A program made the translations under genes and the position numbers. A stretch of 64,000 bases of DNA, taken from the NCBI RefSeq assembly GCF_000379625.1, contig NZ_KB903217.1:141816-205815 (forward strand). The letters run 5' to 3'. Every line of letters begins with the position of its first letter. Position 1 is the stretch's first letter. The DNA is from Actinomycetospora chiangmaiensis DSM 45062. GTDB lineage: Bacteria; Actinomycetota; Actinomycetes; Mycobacteriales; Pseudonocardiaceae. This document shows positions 15,830 through 30,542 of this stretch, one piece after another. The notes beneath the pieces are model-generated. The model ran no database searches and had not been told where the DNA came from. It saw nothing but the letters and a program-made list of their open reading frames with translations.

Positions 15830-17014
15830 ATGGCGCACGCCTACGTGGTGGGCACGTTCGACACGAAGGGCGACGAGCTCCGCTACGTCGCCGACGCGAT
15901 CCGGGCCGCAGGGCACGAGGTGACGGCGGTCGACGTCGGGACCTCGGACCCCGACGCCCGGCGGGCGGACGTGACGCCCGCCGAGATCGCCGATCGCAGC
16001 GCCTTCACGGGCGACCGGGGCACGTCCGTGGCCGCGATGACCGAGGCGTTCGAGCGGTGGCTGCCGGAGCAGCACCCCGACGGGGTGATCGGGCTCGGCG
16101 GCTCCGGCGGCACCGCGCTGATCACGCCGGCGCTGCAGCGGCTGCCGGTGGGCGTCCCGAAGATCGTGGTGTCGACCGTGGCCTCGGGGAACACCGCGCC
16201 GTACGTCGGCTCGTCCGACATCACGCTGATGTACTCCGTCACCGACGTCGCCGGGCTCAACCGCATCAGCCGCGTGGTCCTGTCGAACGCCGCGCACGCC
16301 CTGGCGGGGGCGTTGTCCGCGCCGCCGGTCGAGGCGGTCGACAAGCCGGCCCTGGGGCTGACGATGTTCGGGGTCACCACGCCGTGCGTCACGGCCGTGA
16401 CCGAGCAGCTCGCCGACGCCTACGACTGCCTCGTCTTCCACGCCACCGGCACCGGCGGGCGGGCGATGGAGAAACTGGTCGACGACGGGCTGGTCGCCGG
16501 GGTCGTCGACGTCTCCACCACCGAGATCGCGGACCTCGTGGCCGGCGGGATCATGGCGGCGACCGAGGACCGCCTCGGAGCCGTCGCCCGACGACGGGTC
16601 CCGTGGGTCGGCAGCGTGGGCGCGCTCGACATGGTCAACTTCGGGGCGCCCGACACCGTGCCCGAGCACTACCGCGGCCGGACCCTCTACGAGCACAACG
16701 CGCAGGTGACCCTGATGCGCACCACCCCCGAGGAGTGCCGCGCCGCCGCGCGCTTCCTCGCGGCGGGGCTCAACGCCTGCGAGGGCCCGGTCCGCCTGGT
16801 CTTCCCGACGGCGGGTGTCTCGGCCCTCGACGTCGCCGGCGGCCCCTTCGCCGACCCCGAGGCGACGACGGCACTGCTCGAGACCCTCCGGTCCGCACTG
16901 CGGCAGACCGACGACCGGCGGCTCGTCGAGACCGATCTGCACGTGAACGACCCGGCGTTCGCGGCGACGCTGGTCGAGAACCTGCACGACGTGATGCGAG
17001 AGGGAGCCGAATGA
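15830..17014 (+). CDS. Tm-1-like / UPF0261 ATP-binding protein
   Basis: 394 residues. It starts [20 protein letters not shown], the hallmark N-terminus of the UPF0261/Tm-1-like family, followed by [17 protein letters not shown] and [14 protein letters not shown]. The plant Tm-1 member binds ATP and blocks tobamovirus replication; bacterial members are uncharacterised. Its stop overlaps the start of the PEP-hydrolase-like gene (ATGA), a pairing that also occurs as a fusion in some organisms, so the two probably act on related substrates. ATG 15830 follows GGAGGG. Confidence 0.88.
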   Translation: MAHAYVVGTFDTKGDELRYVADAIRAAGHEVTAVDVGTSDPDARRADVTPAEIADRSAFTGDRGTSVAAMTEAFERWLPEQHPDGVIGLGGSGGTALITPALQRLPVGVPKIVVSTVASGNTAPYVGSSDITLMYSVTDVAGLNRISRVVLSNAAHALAGALSAPPVEAVDKPALGLTMFGVTTPCVTAVTEQLADAYDCLVFHATGTGGRAMEKLVDDGLVAGVVDVSTTEIADLVAGGIMAATEDRLGAVARRRVPWVGSVGALDMVNFGAPDTVPEHYRGRTLYEHNAQVTLMRTTPEECRAAARFLAAGLNACEGPVRLVFPTAGVSALDVAGGPFADPEATTALLETLRSALRQTDDRRLVETDLHVNDPAFAATLVENLHDVMREGAE

Positions 17015-17841
17015 GTCGGCAGGAGATCGTCGAACGGTTGCGCGAGAAGGTGGAGCGCGGTGAACCGATCGTCGGAGGCGGCGCCGGAACGGGGTTGTCG
17101 GCGCGGTGCGAGGAGGCGGGCGGGATCGACCTCATCGTCATCTACAACTCGGGGCGCTACCGGATGGCGGGCCGCGGATCGCTCGCCGGACTGCTCGCCT
17201 ACGGCAACGCGAACGAGATCGTGGTGGAGATGGCGGCGGAGGTGTTGCCCGTCGTCCGACACACCCCGGTACTCGCGGGCGTGAACGGCACCGACCCGTT
17301 CATGCTGCGTGGCCGATTCCTCCGTGAACTCGCCGACCTCGGCTTCGCGGGAATCCAGAACTTCCCGACCGTCGGCCTCATCGACGGCACCTTCCGCGCC
17401 AATCTCGAGGAGACCGGGATGGGGTTCGCCCACGAGGTGGACCTCGTCGCCGCGGCCCGCTCCCACGACCTGCTGACCACGCCCTACGTCTTCTCCGCCG
17501 ACGACGCCCGCGCGATGGCCCGGGCCGGGGCGGACGTGGTCGTCTGCCACATGGGCCTCACGACGGGCGGATCCATCGGCGCGGAGACCGCGAAGTCGCT
17601 GGACGACTGCGTCGCCCTCACCGACGAGTGGGGCGCCGCCGCCCGCGAGGTCCGCGACGACGTCCTCGTCCTCGTGCACGGCGGCCCCGTGTCCGCGCCG
17701 GCCGACGCCGCGTACGTGCTCGAGCGCGCGACGACCTGCCACGGTTTCTACGGCGCCAGCAGCATGGAACGGCTGCCCACCGAGGAGGCACTGACCGCCC
17801 GCACCCGGGAGTTCACGGGACTTCGCCTCCCGACGAACTGA
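17011..17841 (+). CDS. Phosphoenolpyruvate hydrolase-family TIM-barrel protein
   Basis: 276 residues. Features are [51 protein letters not shown] and [14 protein letters not shown], all characteristic of the family annotated as phosphoenolpyruvate hydrolase-like (related to the isocitrate-lyase/PEP-mutase barrels). The enzymatic reaction in bacteria is not settled. Translationally coupled to the Tm-1-like gene upstream. Its 3' end is followed by about 175 bases before lsr2. Confidence 0.85.
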   Translation: MSRQEIVERLREKVERGEPIVGGGAGTGLSARCEEAGGIDLIVIYNSGRYRMAGRGSLAGLLAYGNANEIVVEMAAEVLPVVRHTPVLAGVNGTDPFMLRGRFLRELADLGFAGIQNFPTVGLIDGTFRANLEETGMGFAHEVDLVAAARSHDLLTTPYVFSADDARAMARAGADVVVCHMGLTTGGSIGAETAKSLDDCVALTDEWGAAAREVRDDVLVLVHGGPVSAPADAAYVLERATTCHGFYGASSMERLPTEEALTARTREFTGLRLPTN

Positions 17842-17934
17842 CAGCGCGTCCGGCTCGTGTGAGGCTCACGACTCCCGCATTTCGTGCCACTGACGGGTGA
17901 GATACCCCCGGCCGCTCGCGTGGTGGCGAATTCT

Positions 17935-17943
17935 TGCTAATGT
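17935..17943 (+). promoter_or_regulatory. Extended -10 promoter of lsr2
   Basis: TTGCTAATGT contains TGC followed by TAATGT (17938-17943), an extended -10. No clear -35 is seen. The surrounding 17930-17990 stretch is the most A+T-rich in the region, and Lsr2 itself prefers such DNA, so autoregulation is possible. The predicted leader is about 65 bases. Confidence 0.45.
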
Positions 17944-18016
17944 GAAAGTGTCGGATTCCAATTCGGCCGCATTTCCCCCCGCGAGCACGACCATGACTTC
18001 CGAGGAGTACCGCCAG

Positions 18017-18427
18017 ATGGCCCAGAAGACCGTCGTCACGTTGGTGGACGACCTGACCGGTGAGGAGTCCGAGGACATCACGACGGTCGAGTTCGCACTC
18101 GACGGCGTGACCTACGAGATCGACCTCGACGACAAGAACACCGCCGAACTGCGGGACACGCTCGCGCAGTACGTCGCGGCGGCACGGCGCACGGGGGGAC
18201 GTCGCGCCGGCGCCACCGGACGGCGACGCTCGGGTGGTGCCGGGACCGGCACCCCGCGCGCCACCTCGCCCGGCGGGTATGACCGCGAGACCTCCAAGCA
18301 GATCCGCGAGTGGGCCCGGAGCGAGGGGTTCGAGGTGTCCGACCGCGGCCGCGTCCCGAACAACGTCGTGGAGGCCTGGGAGGCCCGCGGCAAGAACGGC
18401 ACCACGGCAGCCGCGTTCTCCGGCTGA
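18017..18427 (+). CDS. lsr2: Lsr2 nucleoid-associated protein / xenogeneic silencer
   Basis: 136 residues. The N-terminal oligomerisation domain begins MAQKTVVTLVDDLTGEESED and includes TVEFALDGVTYEIDL. A basic linker (about 60-95) follows, then the DNA-binding domain IREWARSEGFEVSDRGRVPN, whose RGR is the AT-hook-like element that inserts into the minor groove. Lsr2 bridges DNA and silences A+T-rich, often acquired genes. The linker is longer than in M. tuberculosis Lsr2 (112 residues). GAGGAG 8-12 bases upstream of ATG 18017 supports this start; in-frame upstream ATG codons exist. Actinobacteria often have a second Lsr2 copy. Confidence 0.95.
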   Translation: MAQKTVVTLVDDLTGEESEDITTVEFALDGVTYEIDLDDKNTAELRDTLAQYVAAARRTGGRRAGATGRRRSGGAGTGTPRATSPGGYDRETSKQIREWARSEGFEVSDRGRVPNNVVEAWEARGKNGTTAAAFSG

Positions 18428-18441
18428 CACGCCGAACGCCG

Positions 18442-18472
18442 AAGGGCCCCGGAGCACGGCTCCGGGGCCCTT
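18442..18472. terminator. Strong hairpin after lsr2
   Basis: Arms 18442-18455 and 18459-18472 pair perfectly over 14 bp around the loop ACG. There is no U-tract, as is common in actinobacteria. It lies between the convergent lsr2 and tRNA-Ile and may serve both. Confidence 0.85.
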
Positions 18473-18491
18473 GGGCGTGTCTGCGGGGAGT

Positions 18492-18565
18492 GGGCCCAGA
18501 TGGATTTGAACCATCGACCTCGTCGTTATCAGCGACGCGCTCTAACCAACTGAGCTATGGGCCCG
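18492..18565 (-). tRNA. tRNA-Ile(GAT)
   Basis: 74 bases. The acceptor stem is GGGCCCA/TGGGCCC with discriminator A. The anticodon loop contains CTGATAA with anticodon GAT, and the T arm has GGTTCAAATCC. CCA is not encoded. It follows gyrA and the DUF3566 gene on the same strand, as in mycobacteria. Confidence 0.97.
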
Positions 18566-18620
18566 AACGGTGACGAGGTTACCGGAGGGTGTCCGGGTCC
18601 CCCGCCACCGGGGGTGGTCC

Positions 18621-19508
18621 TCAGTCCCGCTCGGAGAGCGTGACCTCGATGCCGCCGGCGACGTCGGCGGAGATGTTGTAGATGAACGCCGAGACGCTCG
18701 CGAGCGCGGTGAACAGGATCGTGTTGACGACGCCGACGATCGCCGCCACGCCGAACACGCCGCCCGCGGTGATCAGCTGTCCCCCGCCGCCCCCGTCCGA
18801 GGTGAGGTCCTGGTAGGTGCCGTTCAGCTGCGCCCAGACGCCCATGCCGTCGAGGACCGCGTAGAGCACGCCCACCGCGAACATCCAGACGAAGAACAGC
18901 GCCACGCCCAGCACCAGGGCGAGCTTGAGGACCGACCACGGGTCGAAGCGCTTCACCTGCAGGCTCGCCCGGCGGGGCACCTTGCCGCGGACCGGCCGGG
19001 CGCTCGGGAGGTCGTCGTCGTCGAGCGCGTCGAATTCGGGCTCCGGCTCGCGGCGCGATCCGGTCCGCATGCCGAGCTGCTCCGGGGAGAGCTGGTTGGT
19101 CGGGGCGTCGATGAGCGCCGTCGAGGAGCGCTGACCCTGGCCCCCCGCCGGACCCTGACCCGGTCCCCCGGGCCGCGGCGTGCCGGCGGCCGGGGTGCCC
19201 GGACCGGGGGCGGTGCCGGGGGTCGACGAGGGCGGGGCACCCGTCGGGAGCGGGCCCGTCGGCGGACGCCGGTCCGACGCCGGGGCCTCGCCCCGCGGCT
19301 CGCCGTCGCGGCCCGACGACGGGGCCGGTTCCGCCGTGCCGCGCGCGCCGGAGCGCTGCCACGGCGGCGGCGGGCCGCCCGCCGGGGCGGACCCGCCCTT
19401 GCCGGGCGCGTCCTCACCCGTCGCGCTGGTGACGATCGTGTCCTCGGCGGAGGCGGTGCCCTTGCCGGCCGGTGCCGCTCCGCCCTTGCTCTCGTCCGGT
19501 GTGCTCAC
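18621..19508 (-). CDS. DUF3566 membrane protein next to gyrA
   Basis: 295 residues. The first 175 are Pro/Gly/Ala-rich and disordered. The conserved part begins RRASLQVKRFDPWSVLK and has two membrane helices (about 188-215 and 243-275) linked by a loop with GTYQDLT. DUF3566 proteins follow gyrA in most actinobacteria (Rv0007 in M. tuberculosis) and are of unknown function. GTG 19508 was chosen as the start, 53 bases after the gyrA stop, so it is probably co-transcribed with gyrA. Confidence 0.85.
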   Translation of the reverse strand: MSTPDESKGGAAPAGKGTASAEDTIVTSATGEDAPGKGGSAPAGGPPPPWQRSGARGTAEPAPSSGRDGEPRGEAPASDRRPPTGPLPTGAPPSSTPGTAPGPGTPAAGTPRPGGPGQGPAGGQGQRSSTALIDAPTNQLSPEQLGMRTGSRREPEPEFDALDDDDLPSARPVRGKVPRRASLQVKRFDPWSVLKLALVLGVALFFVWMFAVGVLYAVLDGMGVWAQLNGTYQDLTSDGGGGGQLITAGGVFGVAAIVGVVNTILFTALASVSAFIYNISADVAGGIEVTLSERD

Positions 19509-19561
19509 GTGGCTCGTTCCGTCGTCGGGTCGGGAGGAGGGTCCGGGGCCGGCCCCGTCCC

Positions 19562-22075
<2,514 letters not shown>

Positions 22076-22241
22076 GCGGTGTCCACTCCACTCCTGAGCG
22101 CCCCCGGGGCGCGGCCGGTCACCGCGTCGAACACATCAGGGGCGTGCCCGTCCGCCGGACGCCGACACGCCGGGCCCGACACCCTCGATTCTACCGAGCG
22201 CGGGGACGATCACGTGGGCGCCCCGCGCAGGTTCCCGCCGG

Positions 22242-23021
22242 TCAGGTGCCGTGCGTCGGCACGGGGGCCGCCTCCGACCGGACGAGGTCCGCCTCACGCT
22301 CGACCGGGAGGAAGAGGACGTTGCGGCACCCGTCGTCGACACGGCGCGGCGCCCACCGTCCCCGCCAGGTGCGCGGGAGGTAGTCGAGCCCGGTGAGCTC
22401 GTCGACCACGTCCGCAACCGTCGCCCCGAACCGGGCGAGGTGGCGGTCCTCCAACTCGAGCATGAGGACGGGCCGGAAGCGCTCGAGCGTCGTCGCCGAG
22501 CCGGCCAGCAGGGTCGCCTCGGCGCCCTCGATGTCGACCTTCACCAGGTCGAGCCGCTCGAGCCCGGCCCCGGCGACCAGGTCGTCGAGTGTCGTCACCG
22601 CGACCGGCACCTCGTCGTGGCGGGCGAACTCGGCGTTCGAGCCGAGACCGACCGCACCCGTCGTCAGGAAGGCCCGGCCGTGGACCGGGAGCGGCCCGCG
22701 GCGCGGCAGCGACAGCGCCCCGTTCCCGGCGACCGCGCCGAGCGCGGCGCGGTGGACGGTGACCCGGCCCGCGGCGAGCAGCCGGCGGGTGGCCTCGACG
22801 AACGCCGCCGGGCCGGGCTGCGGCTCGACGGCGTGGACGTGCCCGCGCGGGCCGACCAGTCCGGCGAGCGTCCACGTGTAGAGGCCGAACTCGGCGCCGA
22901 CGTCGACGCACACCGATCCCGGACCGACGAACGCCGCGAGCCCCGTGACCTCGTCCTCGAGGAACCACGCGTGCGGTGCCACCGTCCGTAGCAGTCGGCT
23001 CAACCCAGCGGTGGGGTCCAC
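22242..23021 (-). CDS. FkbM-family methyltransferase
   Basis: 259 residues. The SAM-binding core starts CVDVGAEFGLYTW, followed by HAVEPQPGP, DLVKVDIEGAE and a C-terminal LELE. This is the FkbM layout, whose members O-methylate sugars or other small molecules. It sits between gyrB and gyrA, with 90 bases after gyrB and 166 before gyrA. GTG 23021 was chosen because GGGAGGG lies 9 bases upstream; GTG 23045 is the alternative. Nothing in gyrase function calls for it, so it is likely an insertion into the operon. Confidence 0.85.
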   Translation of the reverse strand: MDPTAGLSRLLRTVAPHAWFLEDEVTGLAAFVGPGSVCVDVGAEFGLYTWTLAGLVGPRGHVHAVEPQPGPAAFVEATRRLLAAGRVTVHRAALGAVAGNGALSLPRRGPLPVHGRAFLTTGAVGLGSNAEFARHDEVPVAVTTLDDLVAGAGLERLDLVKVDIEGAEATLLAGSATTLERFRPVLMLELEDRHLARFGATVADVVDELTGLDYLPRTWRGRWAPRRVDDGCRNVLFLPVEREADLVRSEAAPVPTHGT

Positions 23022-23082
23022 TGCGCCATGCCCTCCCCCCGACACGTCCGGACGGACGCGCCGGGGGGAGGGTAGCGATCGA

Positions 23083-23098
23083 CGTTTCCCGTGGAACG
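23083..23098. other. Degenerate parS-like site
   Basis: CGTTTCCCGTGGAACG differs from the parS copy at 35519-35534 by one base, which breaks the central CACGTG. It lies just after the gyrB stop. ParB binding would be weak at best. Confidence 0.3.
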
Positions 23099-23111
23099 AC
23101 GCCCGCGACGA

Positions 23112-26155
<3,044 letters not shown>

Positions 26156-26177
26156 CAGGAACCACCCCCGTCGACCG

Positions 26178-27353
26178 TCACGACGCCACTCCATCACGCA
26201 CGGTGCCCGCCTCGATCACGTAGCGTGCACCACTCAGCACGGCGGGCACATCGTCGTCCACCGCCGCCGTCACGAGGACCTGCTCGGCCCGCGCGGCCGT
26301 CCGCGCGAGGGCGTCCCGGCGGCGGGCGTCGAGCTCGGCGAAGACGTCGTCGAGGACCAGGATCGGCTCCGACCCCTCCTCGCGGAGCAGCTCGAATCCG
26401 CCGAGGCGCAGCGACAGGGCGAGCGCCCAGGACTCGCCATGGCTGGCGAACCCCTTGGCCGGCCCCTCCCCGAGCGAGAGGTCGAGCTCGTCGCGGTGGG
26501 GCCCGACGAGGCACACCCCGCGCTCGATCTCCTGGTCGCGCCGTCGGCCGATCTCCTCGAGCAGCGCGATCTCCACCGCGGCGGCCAGCTCCGCGTGGGC
26601 GGCGCCCCCGGTGACGTCGTCCTGGCCCTCCACGGTGCCCGCGAGCTCGTCCACCGCGGCGACCCGCGAGCGGTAGCGCGCCCCGACCGGGACGGACTCG
26701 GGCGCGACGGAGGCGTAGGCCGCCGTGACGTGGGGGGCCAGCGCCGCGGCCAGCTGGATGCGGCCGGCGGTCAGCGCGGCGCCGGTGCGGGCGAGGTGGC
26801 TGTCCCAGACCTCGAGGGTGCCGGCCTCCCGGGCCCCGCGCGCCGACCGGGCCGACTTCAGCAGCGCCGACCGCTGCCGCAGCACCTTGTCGTACTCCGC
26901 CCGCACACCGGCCCACCGCGGCGCCCGGGCGACCAGCAGCTCGTCGAGGAACCCGCGGCGCTCGCCGGGGTCGCCCCGGACGAGCGCGAGGTCCTCCGGC
27001 GCGAAGACGACGGTGCGGACGATCCCCAGGATCTCGCGGGCCCGGGGCACCGGCGACCGGTTGACGCGGGCCCGGTTGGCCTTCCCCGGCTGGATCTCCA
27101 CCTGGACGGTGAGCTCCCGGCCACCGTTCACCACGGTGGCCCGCACCTGCGCGGCGGCCGCCCCGCGCCGCACCAGCGGGGCGTCGGACGACACCCGGTG
27201 CGACCCCAGCGTGGCCAGGTAACCGACGGCCTCCACGAGGTTCGTCTTGCCCTGGCCGTTCGCCCCGACCAGCACGGACACCCCGGAGGAGAACGTCAGG
27301 TCGGCCTGGGCCCACGACCGGAAGTCGGTGACCGAGAGCTCCCGCACGTACAC
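26178..27353 (-). CDS. recF: DNA replication/repair protein RecF
   Basis: 391 residues. The Walker A is GANGQGKT at 30-37, the ABC-type signature region has [12 protein letters not shown] and Walker B is [13 protein letters not shown]. RecF helps load RecA at gapped DNA. It begins [14 protein letters not shown] (GTG 27353). The stop lies 22 bases before the chosen dciA start, and the gene belongs to the classical dnaN-gnd-recF-dciA-gyrB series of actinobacteria. Confidence 0.98.
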   Translation of the reverse strand: MYVRELSVTDFRSWAQADLTFSSGVSVLVGANGQGKTNLVEAVGYLATLGSHRVSSDAPLVRRGAAAAQVRATVVNGGRELTVQVEIQPGKANRARVNRSPVPRAREILGIVRTVVFAPEDLALVRGDPGERRGFLDELLVARAPRWAGVRAEYDKVLRQRSALLKSARSARGAREAGTLEVWDSHLARTGAALTAGRIQLAAALAPHVTAAYASVAPESVPVGARYRSRVAAVDELAGTVEGQDDVTGGAAHAELAAAVEIALLEEIGRRRDQEIERGVCLVGPHRDELDLSLGEGPAKGFASHGESWALALSLRLGGFELLREEGSEPILVLDDVFAELDARRRDALARTAARAEQVLVTAAVDDDVPAVLSGARYVIEAGTVRDGVAS

Positions 27354-27390
27354 CTGTACTCCCGTCGCTGCGCTCGCCCCGGCGGCGGCC

Positions 27391-28302
27391 CTAACCGCCC
27401 GTCGGCGGCTCGTTCGCGGCCTCGCCCGCCTTGTGCACGGCGTGGCCGCCGAACTGGGCCCGGAGCGCCGCCACGGCCTTCATCGCCGGGGAGTCGACCT
27501 GGCGCGAGGCGAAGCGGGCGAACAGCGCCGCGGAGATCACCGGCAGCGGCACCGCGTGCAGGATCGCCTCGTCGACCGTCCAGCGGCCCTCGCCCGAGTC
27601 CTCGGCGTAGCCGGTGATCTCGTCCAGGTGCGGGTCGGCCTCGAGCGCGCGGACCATGAGGTCGAGCAGCCAGCTCCGCACCACGGTGCCGCGGCTCCAG
27701 GCCTTCATCACCGCGCCGACGTCGGTGACCGGCCCGCCCGCGCTCAGGAGCTCGTAGCCCTCGGCGTAGGCCTGCATGAGGCCGTACTCCACGCCGTTGT
27801 GCACCATCTTCGCGTAGTGCCCGGCGCCGACGGGCCCGGCGTGGGCGAAGCCCTCCTCGCGCGGACCCTCCGGACGCAGCGCGTCGAACACGGGCATGAG
27901 CCGCGCGATGTCCTCGTCGGAGCCGCCCGCCATCAGGCCGTAGCCCTCGGTGCGACCCCAGATGCCGCCCGACACCCCGCAGTCCGCGTAGTGGACGCCG
28001 TGGCCCGCGAGGCGCTCGGCGTGCACGGTGTCGTCGGTGAAGCGGCTGTTGCCGCCGTCGACCACGAGGTCACCCGACTCGAGCAGCCCCGCGAGGCTCT
28101 CCACCGTCGAGTGCGTCGGGGCCCCCGACGGGACCATCAACCAGATCGTCCGCGGCGCCTCGAGCGCCTTCACCAGCTCCTCGAGGGACTGCACGTCCCC
28201 GGAGCCGTCGTTCGCGTAGCCGACGACCTCGTGACCGGCGGCACGCAGCCGCTCGGCCATGTTGCCGCCCATCCGACCGAGCCCGACCATTCCCAGCTGC
28301 AC
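27391..28302 (-). CDS. gnd: 6-phosphogluconate dehydrogenase (decarboxylating, short form)
   Basis: 303 residues, the shorter YqeC/GndA-like type. NAD(P)-binding GLGRMGGNM is at 7-15; [11 protein letters not shown] and [18 protein letters not shown] are substrate-binding motifs. It converts 6-phosphogluconate to ribulose-5-phosphate in the pentose phosphate pathway. Its place between dnaN and recF is typical of actinobacteria. The start is GTG 28302, and the stop is 37 bases before recF. Confidence 0.95.
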   Translation of the reverse strand: MQLGMVGLGRMGGNMAERLRAAGHEVVGYANDGSGDVQSLEELVKALEAPRTIWLMVPSGAPTHSTVESLAGLLESGDLVVDGGNSRFTDDTVHAERLAGHGVHYADCGVSGGIWGRTEGYGLMAGGSDEDIARLMPVFDALRPEGPREEGFAHAGPVGAGHYAKMVHNGVEYGLMQAYAEGYELLSAGGPVTDVGAVMKAWSRGTVVRSWLLDLMVRALEADPHLDEITGYAEDSGEGRWTVDEAILHAVPLPVISAALFARFASRQVDSPAMKAVAALRAQFGGHAVHKAGEAANEPPTGG

Positions 28303-28425
28303 CGCGATCCGCTCCCTGTTCTGACGTGGGGTCGAGCTCCGCTGCGTCTCCCCCGGCGTGGCCGTCCCGGTGTCCTACCCCGGATCGGGGTCCGCGGACC
28401 GCGCCGCGGGTCCCGGGTCGGCGGA

Positions 28426-29640
28426 TCAGCCGGGCAGCCGGACCGGCATCAGCAGGTACAGGTAGCCCGGCCGGGGCTCCGGCAACTCGGCGTCCGTCTC
28501 CGGCCCGGGCTCGACCGCCGTCGCCCCGGCCGGCTCGTCGTCCGACCCGCCCTCGCCCGGCGCGGTGGCCGGACGCAGCAGCGCGGGCCGGCTCGGCGTG
28601 GTGAAGGACAGGTGGGCGTGGTCGGCGCCCAGGGCCCCGAGGCCGTCGAGCAGGTAGCCCGGGTTGAACGCGATCGTCAGCGGCTCGCCGGCGAACGAGC
28701 AGGGCAGCTGCTCCTCGGCGCTCCCCTCGTCGTCGCCGCCCGCGGTCAGCCGCAGCGAGCCCTCGTCGAACTCGAGGCGCACCTGCGTGCCGCGCTCGGC
28801 CACCAGCGAGACGCGCTTGATGGCGTCGACGAGCGGCGCGATCTCGACGACCGCCGCCGAGGTGTGCTCCTTCGGCAGCAGCTGGCGGTAGCGGGGGAAC
28901 TCCGCGTCGAGCAGGCGGGTGGTGGAACGGCGGCCGCCCCCGGAGAGCCCGAGCAGCCCGTCACCGCGGCCGAGCGCGAGCTCGATGGTGCCGCCCGCGG
29001 AGGTCAGCGTCTTGGCCGCCTCGGAGAGCGTGCGGGCGGGCGCGAGGATCGCCGTGGGCTCGCCGTCCGCACTCGCCGGGTTCTCCCCGGGCTCCCACGT
29101 GAACTCCCGGACCGCCAGCCGGAACCGGTCCGTCGCGGCCATCGTCAGCGCGGACCCGTCGATCTCGACCCGGATGCCGGTGAGCATGGGCAGCGTGTCG
29201 TCCCGACCGGCGGCGACCGCCACCTGCGAGACGGCGCGGGCGAAGACGTCCGGGGCGAGCTCGCCGACCACCGGCGGCATCTCGGGCAGCTGCGGGTAGT
29301 CCTCGGCCGACATCGTCGGCAGGGTGAACCGGGCGTTGCCGCAGCTCAGCGACGCGCGCGGTCCGTCGACGGTGAGATCGACCGGGTGCGGCGGCAGCGA
29401 GCGGGTGATGTCGGCGAGCAGCCGCCCGGAGACGAGGGCCCGGCCGCCGTCGCCGATCATCGCCGGGACCTCGACGCGGGCAGAGACCTCGTAGTCGAAC
29501 CCCGAGACGGTCAGCGTCCCCTCGTCGGACGCGTCGAGCAGGATCCCGCCGAGGACCGGCACGGGCGCACGGCTGGGCAGGCTGCGCGCGACGAAGGCCA
29601 CCGCGTCGGCGAAGGCGTCGCGCTCCACGCGGAACTTCAT
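28426..29640 (-). CDS. dnaN: DNA polymerase III sliding clamp (beta subunit)
   Basis: 404 residues, three clamp domains. It begins [20 protein letters not shown] and ends [13 protein letters not shown], as expected. ATG 29640 has AGGAGA 8 bases upstream. An acidic insert of about 40 residues lies in the last domain ([20 protein letters not shown]), which is not part of the usual fold and looks disordered. It faces the putative oriC. Confidence 0.98.
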   Translation of the reverse strand: MKFRVERDAFADAVAFVARSLPSRAPVPVLGGILLDASDEGTLTVSGFDYEVSARVEVPAMIGDGGRALVSGRLLADITRSLPPHPVDLTVDGPRASLSCGNARFTLPTMSAEDYPQLPEMPPVVGELAPDVFARAVSQVAVAAGRDDTLPMLTGIRVEIDGSALTMAATDRFRLAVREFTWEPGENPASADGEPTAILAPARTLSEAAKTLTSAGGTIELALGRGDGLLGLSGGGRRSTTRLLDAEFPRYRQLLPKEHTSAAVVEIAPLVDAIKRVSLVAERGTQVRLEFDEGSLRLTAGGDDEGSAEEQLPCSFAGEPLTIAFNPGYLLDGLGALGADHAHLSFTTPSRPALLRPATAPGEGGSDDEPAGATAVEPGPETDAELPEPRPGYLYLLMPVRLPG

Positions 29641-30542
29641 CGGTGCTCTCCTGACGTCGGGACGGGCGTGCTGCCTGCAGGCCCCGGAGCTCGTCGGCCC
29701 CGGATCCGGGCAGGTCGTCACGGTAGAGCGTGCCAGGGGGGTCCGACACTCCGGCCCTGTGCAGCATCCGGCGGTGCGATCGCTCCCCAACCCCTGTTCT
29801 TCAGGAGTTCTCTGTAAGAGAGAGAACAGGAGTGACAGTAGGTCCTGTGGGCGCTGTGGAGCACCGCCGTCGATGCAGGTCGGGTGCTGCCACCCCATGT
29901 GGAGCGACGTGGGTCGTCCGTCCCCGGATCCGGGGACGGACCGGCGTGTCAGGTGGACGGAGGTCGGGCACCCGCCGCCGCCCACCGTTCCGTCCACCCA
30001 CCGCGGCCGTCTGTCCACAGACTTGTCCCCAGCTGTGGGTCGATCGGGAGTCGAACGATCGCGCAGCGCGACGAGGGCGCGATGAGCGGTGATCCACCCG
30101 CGGGCGCCGGGCGAGCGGTGGCGCCGATCGTGTCCCGGTGTCGCCCGCCCGGTCGAGGTATGTCCGGTTCGCGCTCACGCACCGTCGATCTGAACCCCGT
30201 CCCGGGCGCGCAGCGTGGTCGCGCGCGCCGGGAGGGTGGTGGCAGCCGGTGGCCGGTGCCGCCGGCCCGCCGCGGGACGCGTGTGCCGTCGACGGTGGTC
30301 GCAGCGGTGTCGACGGGCGGTGGGACACGCCGTCGGACCGTCGAGACCACCGGATCGGGGGACGGAGCGGCCCGCCGCGCCCGGGCCGCGCGGCGCGAAC
30401 GGACCCGTCGTCGGGAAGGCTCGTCGAGGCCGGGCTGCGTCCGCTAGGAGAGTGACGGGAGGCAGTCCGACCAGCGCGCCGGGATGCCTGGTGTGCGTCT
30501 CGCACGGAAGGCGGGAGGGCCGCATCCGCCGTCGGGGAGCCG
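29641..30542. other. oriC: Putative chromosomal replication origin (oriC)
   Basis: The 902-bp gap between dnaN and dnaA carries no gene and is the standard site of actinobacterial oriC. DnaA-box-like motifs are TGTGGG (29846), TGTGGA (29855), TGTGGA (29898), CTGTCCACA (30011-30019), TTGTCCCCA (30023-30031) and TGTGGG (30034). None is perfect. An inverted repeat at 29793-29830 lies on the dnaN side. The right half (30060-30540) is G+C-rich with no evident box. All genes to the left run leftward and those from rpmH run rightward. Confidence 0.75.
29793..29830. repeat. Nested inverted repeat within oriC
   Basis: CCTGTTCT (29793-29800) and AGAACAGG (29823-29830) are exact inverted copies. Inside them TTCTCT (29808-29813) faces AGAGAA (29821-29826). 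It is the most A+T-rich part of the origin gap and might be the unwinding element or a protein-binding site. Confidence 0.6.

Noticed and set aside
29730-30505. Several open frames in the dnaN-dnaA gap
   Set aside because: Arg/Pro/Gly-rich, without domain features, and overlapping on both strands; the gap is the putative origin.
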